Assembly (NCBI GenBank): GCA_026929865.2 | Contig: CM049395.1 | Coordinates: forward strand, 34,812,501 to 34,876,500 | Length of the DNA: 64,000 nucleotides | DNA from: Hyperoplus lanceolatus | Taxonomy: Eukaryota; Chordata; Actinopteri; Uranoscopiformes; Ammodytidae | Direction of reading: 5' to 3' | In this document: positions 1 to 11,800 of the stretch, in pieces | Layout: every line of letters starts with the position of its first letter | How positions within the stretch are numbered: the first letter of the stretch is position 1 | The notes under the pieces: generated by a model | Seen by the model: only the letters and a program-made list of their open reading frames with translations | What the model was told of the DNA's origin: nothing | Database searches by the model: none | Program-made: the position numbers and the translations under genes

Positions 1-2140
1 AAGACAACACAGACCGCAAGAGCTACGAGCCACATGAAGACCCAGGTAATCAAAGACATGCTTAGTGCATTGACACCTGTGGTCCTGTAAACAACTGTCA
101 TGAGGAGAAGCTGGTCACACTGTAGGACCAGATAAGACGGCAAGGTGTTGAAAACAACATTCTTAACCTAAAACAACATTCTTAACCTAACAATGCTGTA
201 CATACCTTAGAGGTCAGAGAGGCCAACTCCTTCAGTTTATTACTTTGAAGTTATGAGGAGACATAACTTCACTGTCTAAGGGAGACGATGGGACAAACCA
301 GTTAAGCAGGGATCCAATAATAATACGTTTAGGGCCAGTTTCACATGGATTAAGCCTAGTCCTGGACTAAAATGTACTTTCATTTTACAATCTCCTTCAA
401 AATTCCATTCAGTCCAGGACAAGGCTTAATCCATGTCTGTGAAACTGGCCCATATTCACTTAACATGCATATCTCTACTCAGGCTATCTCTAGTGTCAGT
501 GCGTTGTGTCGCCATCTCTAATGACAAACATTACTTTTCAAGTCCAGATGGAACGATTTTGACCTGACTGAACCTGCCTGAGGCCAATAGCTTCGTCTTT
601 ATCACCTAGTAACCCTGACTGCTTTCCATCCCTCAGTGGTCACAGAGAGTCACACCAGTCTATACCTCTGAATTTATGAGGAGGGAGACAATGGGGCAAA
701 CAAGTTTAGCAGGGATCCTATAATTAGACATGCATTCACTTTACAGCCAATCTCTACTTAGTCCCTCTCTAGTGTTGGTGCATTGTCTCGGCATCTCGAA
801 TCAGGCTTGAACTGACTCAAATTGATAGTGTTGCTGTCCACTTGCATTTCAAACAGTTTATGAATTTCTAAATGTATATGAATTACTATGACTGAAACAA
901 ATCCTATCATGTTGGTGTTAATATTGTCTTGTGGACGCACACAGTTGATTTTATGTATGCCTTTTGAAATTTTAGTTTTTAAGCTTTTTGATATCAGAAA
1001 AGTTCAACAAAGTTATGGTTTTCACTTTTAGATTATAATTTTTTTATGAAGCCTTTTCTGGAGAATAAGCTTAAAACCCCTGAAACAAACCCCAAGTCTT
1101 AAACATTCCACAAAGTCATATATTTTCTTCTCTTGTCCGTCCCTAGGTGTAGTGAGCGTGACCAAGATATACAACTACTACAAGAAGTTTGGCTACAGCA
1201 CGGTGGTGATGGGAGCCTCCTTCAGGAACACAGGCCAGGTCAAAGCTCTGGCCGGCTGTGATCTGCTCACCATCTCCCCCGGGCTGCTGGCAGAACTAAG
1301 CCAGGACCACAGCAGCGTCACCGAGATGCTCACTGTAGAGAAAGGTAAAATACTGCTGTCCTATTTAACTGTGGCGGCTTTATTTATACTGTAGACGTGC
1401 ATTTAGTGAACTAGAAACAATAAAAGGGAAGCCAATGGACTACATCCTTCATCAGACCTAATCCAGATGATTTGTCTGATTTTGCAGCATCATGTTGGAT
1501 TAAAATGAAAACATACTGTATTTTCCTTCAGTTGTATTGTACTCAATGTTCTTTTAGATTTTGTTTGTTTTGTTTCACTGACACCTGGTATTAAAATGTC
1601 TAATCCAACTTCATTCTTGCGTTTGAAGGGGCCATTGTATGGCTTCTAAAGGTTGAGCTATAGAGCCCGCGGCTTCGTTGTCCTTAAAAAAAAATGTTGA
1701 GCACACAAAGGATGGTAATTCTGATATGTTAAAACCACATTGACGTACAGAGGCAGCCATATAAACTTTTCAAATTAAAAGATCATGAATACAAGCTTAC
1801 AGCAGAAAGATGAGTTTAACTATGATTGTTTACTTACGTTGAGCAACTCTGACACATCAACTCCTACCTCCATTTTCTCTTTATTCGTGAAAGACAGTAT
1901 TTTTAACAGACTACGCTCTATACACAGTTTTGTATCTATACATAAAACCTAAAGCCACTTATGTCCACCTTGCTGGTTTGTGTTTGCAGCCAAGGCCAGT
2001 GATGAGGAGAAGATCCACCTGGATGAGAAGGCTTTCCGCTGGCAGCACAACGAGGACCGCATGGCCGTGGAGAAACTGTCTGATGGCATCCGCAAGTTCG
2101 CTGCTGACGCCATCAAACTAGAGACCATGATCAAAGTAAG

Positions 2141-2179
<39 letters not shown>

Positions 2180-2318
2180 TTTTAGTATTGACACACCGTT
2201 TACTAGAAGTCAGTATAAAGAGTGTTTCAGAAATGCACATTGTTTCTGTGATTTGTAAATCATTTTTTTTTATTTTGTTTTGCAGGAGAAAATGCTCAAT
2301 GTGAAAAACGGCAAGTAA
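1..2318 (+). CDS. taldo1: transaldolase, 3' part (last four exons)
   Basis: Transaldolase moves a three-carbon dihydroxyacetone unit between sugar phosphates in the non-oxidative pentose phosphate pathway, in the cytosol. Four exons are visible: 1-45, 1147-1344, 1990-2135 and 2286-2318, ending in TAA. They join in frame across GT-AG introns. The first exon reads [14 protein letters not shown] and runs into [16 protein letters not shown], then [10 protein letters not shown] and [11 protein letters not shown], which are signature segments of animal transaldolase. The last exons read [28 protein letters not shown] and end NVKNGK, close to the mammalian C-terminus. The N-terminal part, including the Schiff-base lysine region, lies left of the window. 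There is no sign of a break, so this is a normal gene cut by the window edge. Identification is by recalled family sequence and is very secure. Confidence 0.96.
222..800. repeat. diverged tandem duplication in a taldo1 intron
   Basis: Two related stretches, about 235-525 and 660-800, share the same order of words: ATGAGGAG, GGGAGACRATGGG, GCAGGGATCC, then CTCTAGTGT and GGCATCTC-like sequence. They differ at many bases, so the duplication is not recent. The first copy holds an extra 120-bp palindromic element that the second lacks. Confidence 0.7.
332..451. mobile_element. 120-bp palindromic foldback MITE
   Basis: The left end reads GGGCCAGTTTCACA then TGGATTAAGCC. The right end is its reverse complement with GACA added between the two words. 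The inverted arms (about 45 bases) extend through the word GTCCTGGACT and enclose a short AT-rich centre. The element sits in one copy of a tandem duplication and is missing from the other, which confirms it as an insertion. No coding capacity. Confidence 0.8.
2144..2178. repeat. (GT)n microsatellite beside a taldo1 splice donor
   Basis: Pure GT dinucleotide run starting about 9 bases after the donor GTAAGA of the penultimate taldo1 exon. Confidence 0.95.
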
Positions 2319-3185
2319 CGGACATATTTGACTTCTCCTGCTGCGTTGACGTTAAGTATAAGGAGTTGGAAGGGCGGCCTTCTTTATCAAAAACTACCTG
2401 AGAAAAGGTCCAAAGGTTTTCTGGACCAAACTACCGGGACTGCCCCTCTGCTCTTAGGCTGGTACTGACTCTGTGTGTTTATGACCAAATGTAAAATGAT
2501 GATCAATGCTAATGTGAGAAAAATAGTCTTATATTGCCTAGAGATTTGACAAGAAAGGAAAACCTTTGCAGAGAAAAATGTCCTTAATAAGACACCCTTG
2601 ATATCATTGAATAATATCATGAGCACTTTTTTAGCAGGGACCACAATTTTGCTATCAACATTGAGAATAAAGGGTTGAGGGCAGAACTTAATAAAGACCA
2701 ATAAAGACATTGTACCATCATTCCTCTGAATATAATATTTTCTCTATCAATAAAAAAAATCTGTCTTTACATTGTGTCTGGGTTGTTTTTACCTTACTTT
2801 TTGTTTGTTTGTGGGAAACAAAAATAAGGCAGCATGCATTCAATCCATACAGCAAAGACATTTTTGCAAACACCTTCAATGGAGTTTGCTGTCCCGTCCC
2901 CACCCCAACCCAGTGCAAAGCAAGACATGCCAAGTAAAACAAAAATAGAAAAAAACATAGATAAATAAATGAGTCATAATAGAGTAGCATGAATATGCAG
3001 CATGCAATCTTTGCAAGTCTTGCAGCAGGGCATTTTATATAACGATACATCAGTTTGCGATAAACTTATCATTCTTACCCATCTGACAGGGCAAGCTTCT
3101 TGACTTGCAACTTTTTGTAATCACTATTTTACGATGTCTGGTCGAGCCAGTTTAACTCCATTCTGTCACTGCACAGAATTTTTGC
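2319..3185 (+). other. taldo1: taldo1 3' UTR, poly(A) signals and following intergenic DNA
   Basis: No gene is seen after the taldo1 stop. AATAAA hexamers at 2666, 2690 and 2700 are likely cleavage signals, giving a 3' UTR of about 350-400 bases. The rest is AT-rich unique-looking DNA without recognisable coding exons. Confidence 0.6.
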
Positions 3186-3189
3186 TCCA

Positions 3190-3320
3190 CCTCCACTATA
3201 TATCCCAAAGACCTTTCGAGAAGTCATTCACAATTGTCAACCTTGTCGATAACAGACTAAAGCTCAACATTAAGAGAGACTCTGAATAGTTGGAAGGGAG
3301 TTTTGAAAGAGATTTCAGGT
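3190..3320 (+). promoter_or_regulatory. candidate promoter and non-coding exon 1 of the ZP gene
   Basis: A TATATA box at about 3197 is followed, roughly 30 bases on, by a short stretch that ends in a good splice donor (TTTCAG|GTAAAG, exon end 3318). The exon holding the ZP-protein ATG has an acceptor (CTGTAG) ending at 6475, so a spliced 5' leader is expected. The link between the two is inferred from signals only. Confidence 0.4.
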
Positions 3321-4887
3321 AAAGTCATTTGATACTTTTAATTGCTTTAGTTGGATATGTTTGCTTTATTTCTGTCTTTATTCAATGGAGGTCAGGCTTT
3401 GCATCGACCAAATATTGTAGAAGTTTGACGAATTGGTCTGTTCTGTGATTTGATTGTTTGGGTAGTCGCAAAGATTTAGCACAATTCTTATTTGGGAAGA
3501 GAAACGTATTTACATTTTAGGCACGTAATTAGCGGCACAGATTTGTTTGTAATAAGGCTAGAACTTACAGTAGAACAAACTGTCTCTATCCACTAAAAAT
3601 TATATACGAATAATTCAAGTCTTATAACAAAGAATTATTGAGTGACAAACTTTGACAGAATAGCTGAACAGAATTTTTTTATTTTATTTTTTTAAGGCCC
3701 GAATTTGAGTAAGAAACTCTGTAAGGTCGTATATGTTAGTTCAAATCAAAAAAACTAAACAAGCCTTGTTTAAAACACAAAGTGTGTTGAACATTTGTAT
3801 TAAACTCAACATGTGTCTTGAGCTGAAGGTGAATAATTTGCCTCCTTCAAATATTTTGTTAAACTCACCACACCTGATGGTTAGCCATGCGTAGGAAATG
3901 TCTAAGTTCCTGTTTTGCACCTGTTTTGGAAAACGGCCCAAAAAGAAATATCCAAAGTCAAAGCCCTGGGCCTTTCAGCGCTGTGATAACAATACTTAAA
4001 CCTGTTTATTCTTGACACTTTTTACCGTAGAAATGGCTAGATCATGTTTCGAAATGTGGCGCTAATAAACCTTTTCCGCTAATTGTATTACACAAGGCCA
4101 AGATCAGATGAAACTGCTAAAAGGGCCCCAGGTAAAAATAGACAAAGGGCCCCTGCTGCTGCTGCTCTGTCATCACAAAACAATAGAAATGTCATAACTC
4201 CAATAAAGTGGAGGAACTGGGTCTATTTTTTTAGAAATGGAAAACAGGTGAATGGAAATGTTTGCTTCTGGAACCAAGCATTTTGATTTTGACTGTTTTA
4301 CCAGCATATGGTTATTGAAATCATAATGATGTTAATATTATATTTCACTTCAAACCGCCTTCCAAACTCTGCTGCTTTTGGCTTTAAAGTGAACAAGACA
4401 TGTGAAAACTAACATGTTATTGTGACTTAACATTAGTGAATTATAAAAAAAATTATGTTAAAGAAGAAGATAAGCAATGAAATGGTGACCAGTTACACAG
4501 CCATTAATGCTGTTTTTGTGAGATGTGTCTTGTTAAGAATTTCAGTAAGTTAATTGAAATGCAGACATTTAAAACTCATTTACACATTTGAATAAAGGAT
4601 TTAACTACTCTACCACCTCTGCATACCCAAACAATCTGGCGTTCTAGTTTTAAATATGGCAAAAAAATTACTGAAGAAATACTCGATTACAGCTCAGAGA
4701 CAAGTGTTCAAAACAGAAAGGAAGATTGCCATAAAGTCTTTTCATTGGGATTCACAAGTAGAGCAATCAACTTTTTGTAGACATTAGAGATGATACAAGG
4801 GATTCATCAACCCTTATTGTGTCTGTTTCCTACTTTTAGTTTTTATCAAGTGTCTAAATGTATCTTGTTCCCTTGTGTCTACCTCTT
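3321..4887. other. non-coding, nothing recognised
   Basis: AT-rich sequence, probably the first intron of the ZP gene. Open frames are short and random-looking, and no repeat family is recognised. Confidence 0.5.
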
Positions 4888-4897
4888 TAATAGCTTT

Positions 4898-5093
4898 TTT
4901 TTTTTTTTTTAAAGATTGTTTTGGGCATTTTTATGCTTTATTGATAGTGCAGAGAGACAGAGGTGAAATGGAGCAGAGAGGGGAGTGACATGCAGAGAAC
5001 GACCGCGGGTGGTAATCGAACCCGGGTCTGCTGCTGGGCCCGGCCAGGGAGGGGGACGCCTTACCAACTGAGCTAAAGGCGCCCCCACCTTTA
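4898..5093 (-). mobile_element. tRNA-derived SINE with 10-bp target duplication
   Basis: On the minus strand the head reads like a tRNA: an A box (TAGCTCAGTTGG) and a B box (GGTTCGATTACC), followed by an unrelated body and a poly(A) tail, seen as poly(T) at 4897-4911. The 10-bp direct repeat TAATAGCTTT flanks it at 4888-4897 and 5094-5103, which is the mark of LINE-driven insertion. It is not a functional tRNA because the acceptor stem cannot pair at its 3' end. Confidence 0.85.
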
Positions 5094-5147
5094 TAATAGC
5101 TTTGTTGAGATACATAGGGTTTCACCGATAAAACATTTTGATGTTAA

Positions 5148-5307
5148 ATTTGGACTCAGAGATTCTGGAGAACACTTCTTGTCAAAATCCCCTTTTTGTC
5201 CATTTGGTGTTTTTTTGTCTCACACAAAGACAAGTAGCAGATTGTGATATATTCACCGATTTCACTGATTTTGACAACGAGCATTCTCCAGAATTGCCGA
5301 CTCCACC
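5148..5307. mobile_element. TTAA-type MITE, family A (short copy)
   Basis: Flanked by TTAA at 5144-5147 and 5308-5311. The ends read GACTC..GATTCTGGAGAA and, inverted, TTCTCCAGAATTGCCGACTC, with CACTGATTTTGACAA inside. Same family as the full copy at 60084-60423. Other fragments lie at about 6985-7163, 9200-9460 and 10943-10989. Confidence 0.75.
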
Positions 5308-5774
5308 TTAAATAACATATGTGACATTATCGTCCAATCATATATGTCCACAACCAATCTCTTCTAACAAGGCGGCCCATTCACTATAGTCATATCATTA
5401 TGTTACCTCTAGAATACTCCCACTGCTCTTCCAACAGGTTACATGGAGATGTTTGATTGGCAGATTCAATGACGCACAGAGAGGGTTCACGCTTTATTCT
5501 CCACAGACAAAACTTAATTTCTTAATTTTTTTATTTATTTTGTGGCTCTGATTAAATCTCTCAGCTCTGGTGGTTTTTGATGCTTGGGTCTCTGTATGCA
5601 CTTAGATATTTGAATTTCTTTATTTTAAAAGGAACAGTGCACATTAATTAGACACGAGAGCACTAGAATCCATCACATAAATGTGACACATTTAGCCATA
5701 CATGCATACAAAAATTTAATTCACGTAGGCTCCTCCGTGGCTCACTCGGTAGGGTGCTTAGATGGCTCAGTTAA

Positions 5775-5994
5775 AGGTGCTACGAGTCAAATTTCTCCTC
5801 TGATGATCATAAATGACATGTTACAGCAAACGAGAACATCAGTGCAAAAAAGGCTACTTTTATTTAGTTTTTCTTAATGCCTTTGTCATGGGTACGCTCA
5901 CCCAGGAACAACAGCTGGAGTAGTAAAAACACAAACGCTTTTGTCCAAAGGGGGTGCAAGAATTAACACCAACTGAAAGTTCCTCTGAGCACCT
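5775..5994. mobile_element. TTAA-type MITE, family B (220 bp)
   Basis: Flanked by TTAA at 5771-5774 and 5995-5998. The left end is AGGTGCTACGAG and the right end GCTCAGAGGAACTTT inverted, sharing the outer AGGTGCT. Related copies in the window: 18634-18713 (80 bp, internally deleted), about 16592-16745, about 24548-24613, and about 27100-27303 in the opposite orientation. Confidence 0.8.
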
Positions 5995-6514
5995 TTAAGA
6001 AATCATAGTTGATAAAGAGTTTATAGATTGTATAATGGTGATGTGAATTTGACTTATCACTACTTAGATGTTCTAAGGTTCACATGCTATCAGAGATAAA
6101 AGGCTGATAATAACATACCACAAATGAGCAAGGGCTGCTGGCTGCTGCAAAGCTTCACTTCTGTCACCACTTCTTATTGCTTCGTTATTATCTCTGTCAT
6201 GTCGACAAGCAGATACCTATAGGCCCCCCTTTGTCTCACCAATTTCCTTGTCACAGACGTCAGACAACAGCCTTGTTTCACAAAGTTTTGAGACTCATTT
6301 TGCTGGGTAGATCTGTGGATGTGTTGCTAATTCATATGGAAAAAGAACATAGCTTAACACGTTCACATTTATGTGTGTGTTTGGGTTCTAAATGCTTTAA
6401 CTAACATACACTGAAAACAACAACTTTAACATCCTATAATGAATGCTGACTGCTTTCCTTTCTGTATCTCTGTAGGTTTCTACCTTTTCTTTCCTTTGTG
6501 ACTGAGGGCTTGAG

Positions 6515-8781
6515 ATGGTATACACATTGAGACTGAGCCTCCTGCTACAGGGCCTGACTCTGTGTGTGTTGGGTCCAGCCTGCGGAGCCTCTTCTCTGGG
6601 GCTGACCGTCCACGTTGTGCCCCTGGACAGCAGTGGAGGGCAAACGGTGGGTGTTACACTTTTTGGCCACACTGTCATATTTAATATCTTGTTATTTATT
6701 TGTGTACTGTGGGATATTAGGTGATACCTTTTTTACGCTGATTTAAAGGTTAAAAATAATTAAATAATTGTAGTTATCATTTGATCATGTTATTTGCATC
6801 CAAATTGGTAAATTTAAAGGCATTTCTATGCCTGTTGTCATTTTATTTCTCTACAAACTTCCTTAAAAAAAATCTAATATACACAATGACACAAAGCTCC
6901 ATGGAGGCAGGAAACAAATACATATTATCCCCAAACCACACATTGATTTAATTTAGAAAAATAAATGATTTGAAACTAAGCTACAGTGGGCCCACTTTGT
7001 TTAGTTACTCTTGGTTTACATATCCGTTTACAGAGCCTAGGCTGTATATTCCCTCCAATTTTTATGTCAGGAAACAAAGTTAGCATATCGTGAGAAAATA
7101 TTCACTGATTTTCACATAATTTATTTTGACAAAAAGCATTCTCCAGAATCGCTCACTCCACCTTTAATCTTTAGCTGCGTTATCGTGAGAATTGAACCGT
7201 TCGCCATGCACTTCAAGTCATGGAAAATGTATATGAGACAGGTCAGGTGGTTACAGAAACACCAAATGAGTCACTTTTTCCATATGAGACAACCTGTTGT
7301 CTTCACTTGTCATGTTTTTAGTGTCTCCCAAAGTCCCATTATACTAACCCGTAGCCATTCATGGTATTTGGCAAGACCATGAATGGAGCTATAGGCTACA
7401 GCGCGTCAGAAACTTACATAACCCATGACTTCCAGTAAGAGGACATACTTTTTTTTGTCTTTTTGTTTTTTGTTCTTTTACAAAGTGCCACCGTGTTGTC
7501 ATTAAATGTAATTTCAGCAGTTACAACCTGTTCTGACCCTTAATGATGGTCTGAGTGGACGTTTAGGTCCCCACTTGGATTTTTTATGTACAAAACAGGG
7601 GGGGGGAGATATTACCTTATTTACTGTTCTCTCCAAAAGTGCCATAATACTAACCCTTACCTTTTATCAATAGCACTTTAAATATATTAATCTTGCTTGA
7701 ATGAAGAATTCGGAAAAATATGCTCTGTTTTACATTGTACTGTTAAATGTCACTGGATCCAAGATAAAAATAAATAAAAAATAAAACTATGAAATGTTTC
7801 AGTTTGTATTGATAGTCAGAATAGCCAACAGTATAGCCGGAGCCTATGTGTTGTGAGCTACAGAAAGATGACTGCAGAGGGAGAAGAATGAAATAAAGTC
7901 ATAAAACCACATCATTGTAATCTTGTCTCTTTCCTTCCTGCAGGTGCGCGCTCACTTCAGTGCCATCGCTCCCTCTCCCTGTCCCTCCCTGTCTGGACTG
8001 TGTGCGACAGGAGAAGACTGTCTGGTCCACAACACACAGTTACCTTTCATTGGCACCAAACCGGCGCCGGGCTGGTGTGTTCGCCAGTGGCAGAAAACTG
8101 TCCCCAGTGATTACAACGGCACCATCAGTTTAGGGTATGACACCTACACACACTGTCTTCCTTTTATATCTACACATTTCTATCCCCCATAACCTCTCAT
8201 ACTGAACAAAAAGAAAAACGTTATTTGTTTCAAGTTCTGCTTCTTTCTGCTTTGTGATGTTTTGGGGTCAAATATTCAATAGAAATTCAGATGCTGCCTG
8301 TGCAAAATAATTTCTGTTTTACTTTGTTTTTACTTATATTTGTCGGATTAAAATCTGGCCACCTCAAGTAGGATCAGTAAAATGAGCAGCAGAAACTTTA
8401 ATACACCCTTTTTCATACATGTGCAGGGACAACGCAGACATGTATGTAAAACTGGAAACAGGACCAAAGATTCGAGCAAATAGCGGGAAACTCAACCAAC
8501 CTCCTTACGTTGCTCTCCTTCCTCCACTAAGGTAACGAATATACACACATATACACACACATACACACACACACACCATTATGCGGTCCCCAGAAGTTAA
8601 TTTCCTGTAAGATAATTCTTTATTCAGTTATTACTAGTTAAGCTCTTACTTTGAATTGCTATAGAACCAATTGAGAGACTCCAGGAGGTTATGGTTCCCA
8701 TTGCCTCTCTCTTTACTGTAATAGATAACCCCTTGTTTATCAGATCTACATATTTCACCATATTTACTTTTGCTTTGATCC

Positions 8782-8877
<96 letters not shown>

Positions 8878-11800
8878 TTGTGTGCTGGGTTCAGGGCGCG
8901 TGTGAACTGCCCTCACCACTACTATCTTTCAACCAAAGACCTGGACGGTGATAAGGTGCGATGTCGCTTCGCCCGATCCAACCAGTTAGAGTGTGTCAAC
9001 TGCACTCAGCACTCTTTTATCGAGCTGGACGAGGTGAGAATAACTTCAGCACACACAGTAGCACAACACAATTATTTAGCACATATTATTAATGCCTGTG
9101 AGTTTGGGCAAATCTTCAACTCAAATCAATTTAACTTCAGTTATTATAACTAAGCTTTCTTTTTAACTTTTAAATAGCCTGCTCGATCCCGTGCAGAATT
9201 TTTTATTTTTTTCAAAATCAGTAAACATCTCGTCAGATTCCATAACCTACTGTCCGTGCTCTGAAAAGAAAATAAATAATAATAATCTGGTGTCAATACA
9301 CAGCCTAGGCTCTGTAAACTGGTACGTAAACAAAAGGGGCCCACCATAGCTAGCAACATGATAGTATACACAGCATACAAACAGTTTGTACAGGTAGGAT
9401 CGTGAGGAGATATTCACTGATTTTGACCGCAAACGTTCTCCAAAATTGCTGACTACACTTTGGCTTCAAGTATCTAATATAGTTATAGGTATGTGATATC
9501 AACAGTGGCTTAAGTGAGACGGTAACTGTAACCGAATAAGGTGGCAGATTGAAACATAAACCTTGCCCTTAACCTCAGCAAGTTAGGAATACAAAGGACG
9601 TGTTTTATATCATCTTACAACAGATAGCAGTCTCAGTAAATACATCTGGATCACATCAAGGAGCCCAACAGTGTTGGCTTCCTTACAATAGTAAGACAAG
9701 TTACACTGAACACAGAGGCTGCCAAAATTTCTCTACATTCTCTGAATTATTGCTTGGCAAGCTAGTCACAGGCCAACTGTTGCACCCTAAAACCACTTGG
9801 ATCACTATACCAACAAGCTATAGAATAAAATACTAGACAACAAAAAATAAATAAAAAGCTCTTACGCACTGCTCAATTTGAATAATTTCCACCTTTAAAG
9901 TAGGGATGACTTAATGATCTATGCAAACATGTGCTCGGTATAAAAAATCATTCTCAACCTATGTTACCTATCAACAGAAGAACCAGTACTACTGATAGTG
10001 ACACAAGCATAGACTGTACAAGAACACAGCCTTTTTCTAATATGTATTTTTTTTATATTGTATTACTGCTTTAATTGCTCACAATAAATGTGGCTTGTAT
10101 AATCATTGTACTCTCTGCTGTGTAGTTTTACCTTGTAACCTGTTCCGCTTTGTGCTTTGATTTGTTTGACAATCTGTTTGGCTCTGTGCCTGCCATGCCT
10201 TGTTTTATGCTAATTGCAGCTTTGCCTGTGTTGTCTTTTTCTTTCTCATTTCTCTCCTTGCTTTTTTGTATTTATATAAAAAACCATTTTAACACAGATA
10301 ATAGGGTAGATGACAAGTAGCTTTTTTTATGCTAATTCTGGCATTTTCAATCCATGTATGGTACAATCATGTGTTGTATTAATAAACACTGTTCACTTCT
10401 AAAATAAACACAAGTGAACCACCATCAGCTCCCCTGATAATATTCTTACATTGAAAAGCCCACTGACCTTGTTGAGGGGCCTCTTTATCATTGCAATTAA
10501 GTCTGCATTATTAATGGGTTTGACCTCAAACATTTAAGATGTATCTCTTGCAATCACACATTTTACTCTTTATATTGTCCACAAGGAATTGCCCCGTTTA
10601 AAAAAAAAAGCTGCAGACCCCATTGTGGACCATTTTCTGGTCAGTGAATACTTTACAGAGTTAAACTTTTTCTTTTGTCTTACTCTTTTACCAGGAGAAA
10701 TGCCAGTTGGTGTTCACTGGAGAAGCCCCAGCAGGCCAGTACTTCATCTACCTGATGGCGGAGGACTTCATTCCTATTCCAAAGATAAGCCACGTCACAG
10801 ACAACAAAGCCTTGAGCTCTGTCCCTGTGCATCTCTCTCTCAGCGGTGAGTCTGTGCATTAGGTAACACACTGTAGCAGTAATAATGCGTCTTATATTTC
10901 ACAAGACGTACAGAAAATCAGGGGAATTAATCATACCCTTGTTTGTTGTCAAAATCCTCAAGCATTCTCCAGAATCGCTCAGTCCACCTTTAATTCCAGA
11001 GGTTTTTTACTTATCAAAGTGATTCTTATTGTCTAATTTATTGACATTTGTCTGATTGGTGGAACACTGACTCCTTTTTTAATCATGTTTGAGAATTTTC
11101 TAATTAGTGCTTTTTCATAGTTAGTTGACTTGTAATTGGGTGCCTTAATGTAATCATCTTACTGCAAACAAATCTACCCACAGGTATTAAAGTAACCAAA
11201 ACCTCTCAACCTTAAAATGTCCCTTCTCTGCTTCCTTCCAGTGGAGGAGTCGAACACCCTGTGCAGTGATGAACCCATAGCAGCAGGTGAAACTCCCAAA
11301 GAAGACTCAACGCTGTTTATCCTGCCCTACCAGGAAGAGAAATTCAGAATCCACTATACGTCACAGGCTGAAAGGTGCGTCTCCTCATTTGCATATTAAA
11401 ACTGTGCAGTGTGAAATGTATGTTGCCATGGGGACCTTAAACATTCACACAATGGAATGGGGAAAAAAAGGAGTGTTCACAACAGAATGCTATATTTAGA
11501 TGTTAAAGGTGCAGTGTGTAATATGACATCATCAAGTAAGTTTTACAAAGTTCTAGAATGCAACACTCCCTGGGTAACCCCACCCCTTTCGAATAATAAC
11601 AGAAGCTACAGTGGCCTTCAAGGACAAGAACAATTCTAAATTTTAAACAATGCACCTGATGACATTCCAACTATGACACTTTCAAGATGGCGCCACTAGG
11701 CCTTGGTCCAAAATATGCAGAAATATGGACATATATGAGACCCTTTCTAAGGGGAAAAAAAAAAAAAAAAAAAAATTTCAGCTATTATGCACTAAATTAA

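Noticed and set aside
4980-5090. tRNA gene on the minus strand
   Set aside because: A and B boxes are present, but the acceptor stem does not close. The unit has a SINE body, poly(A) tail and 10-bp target duplication.
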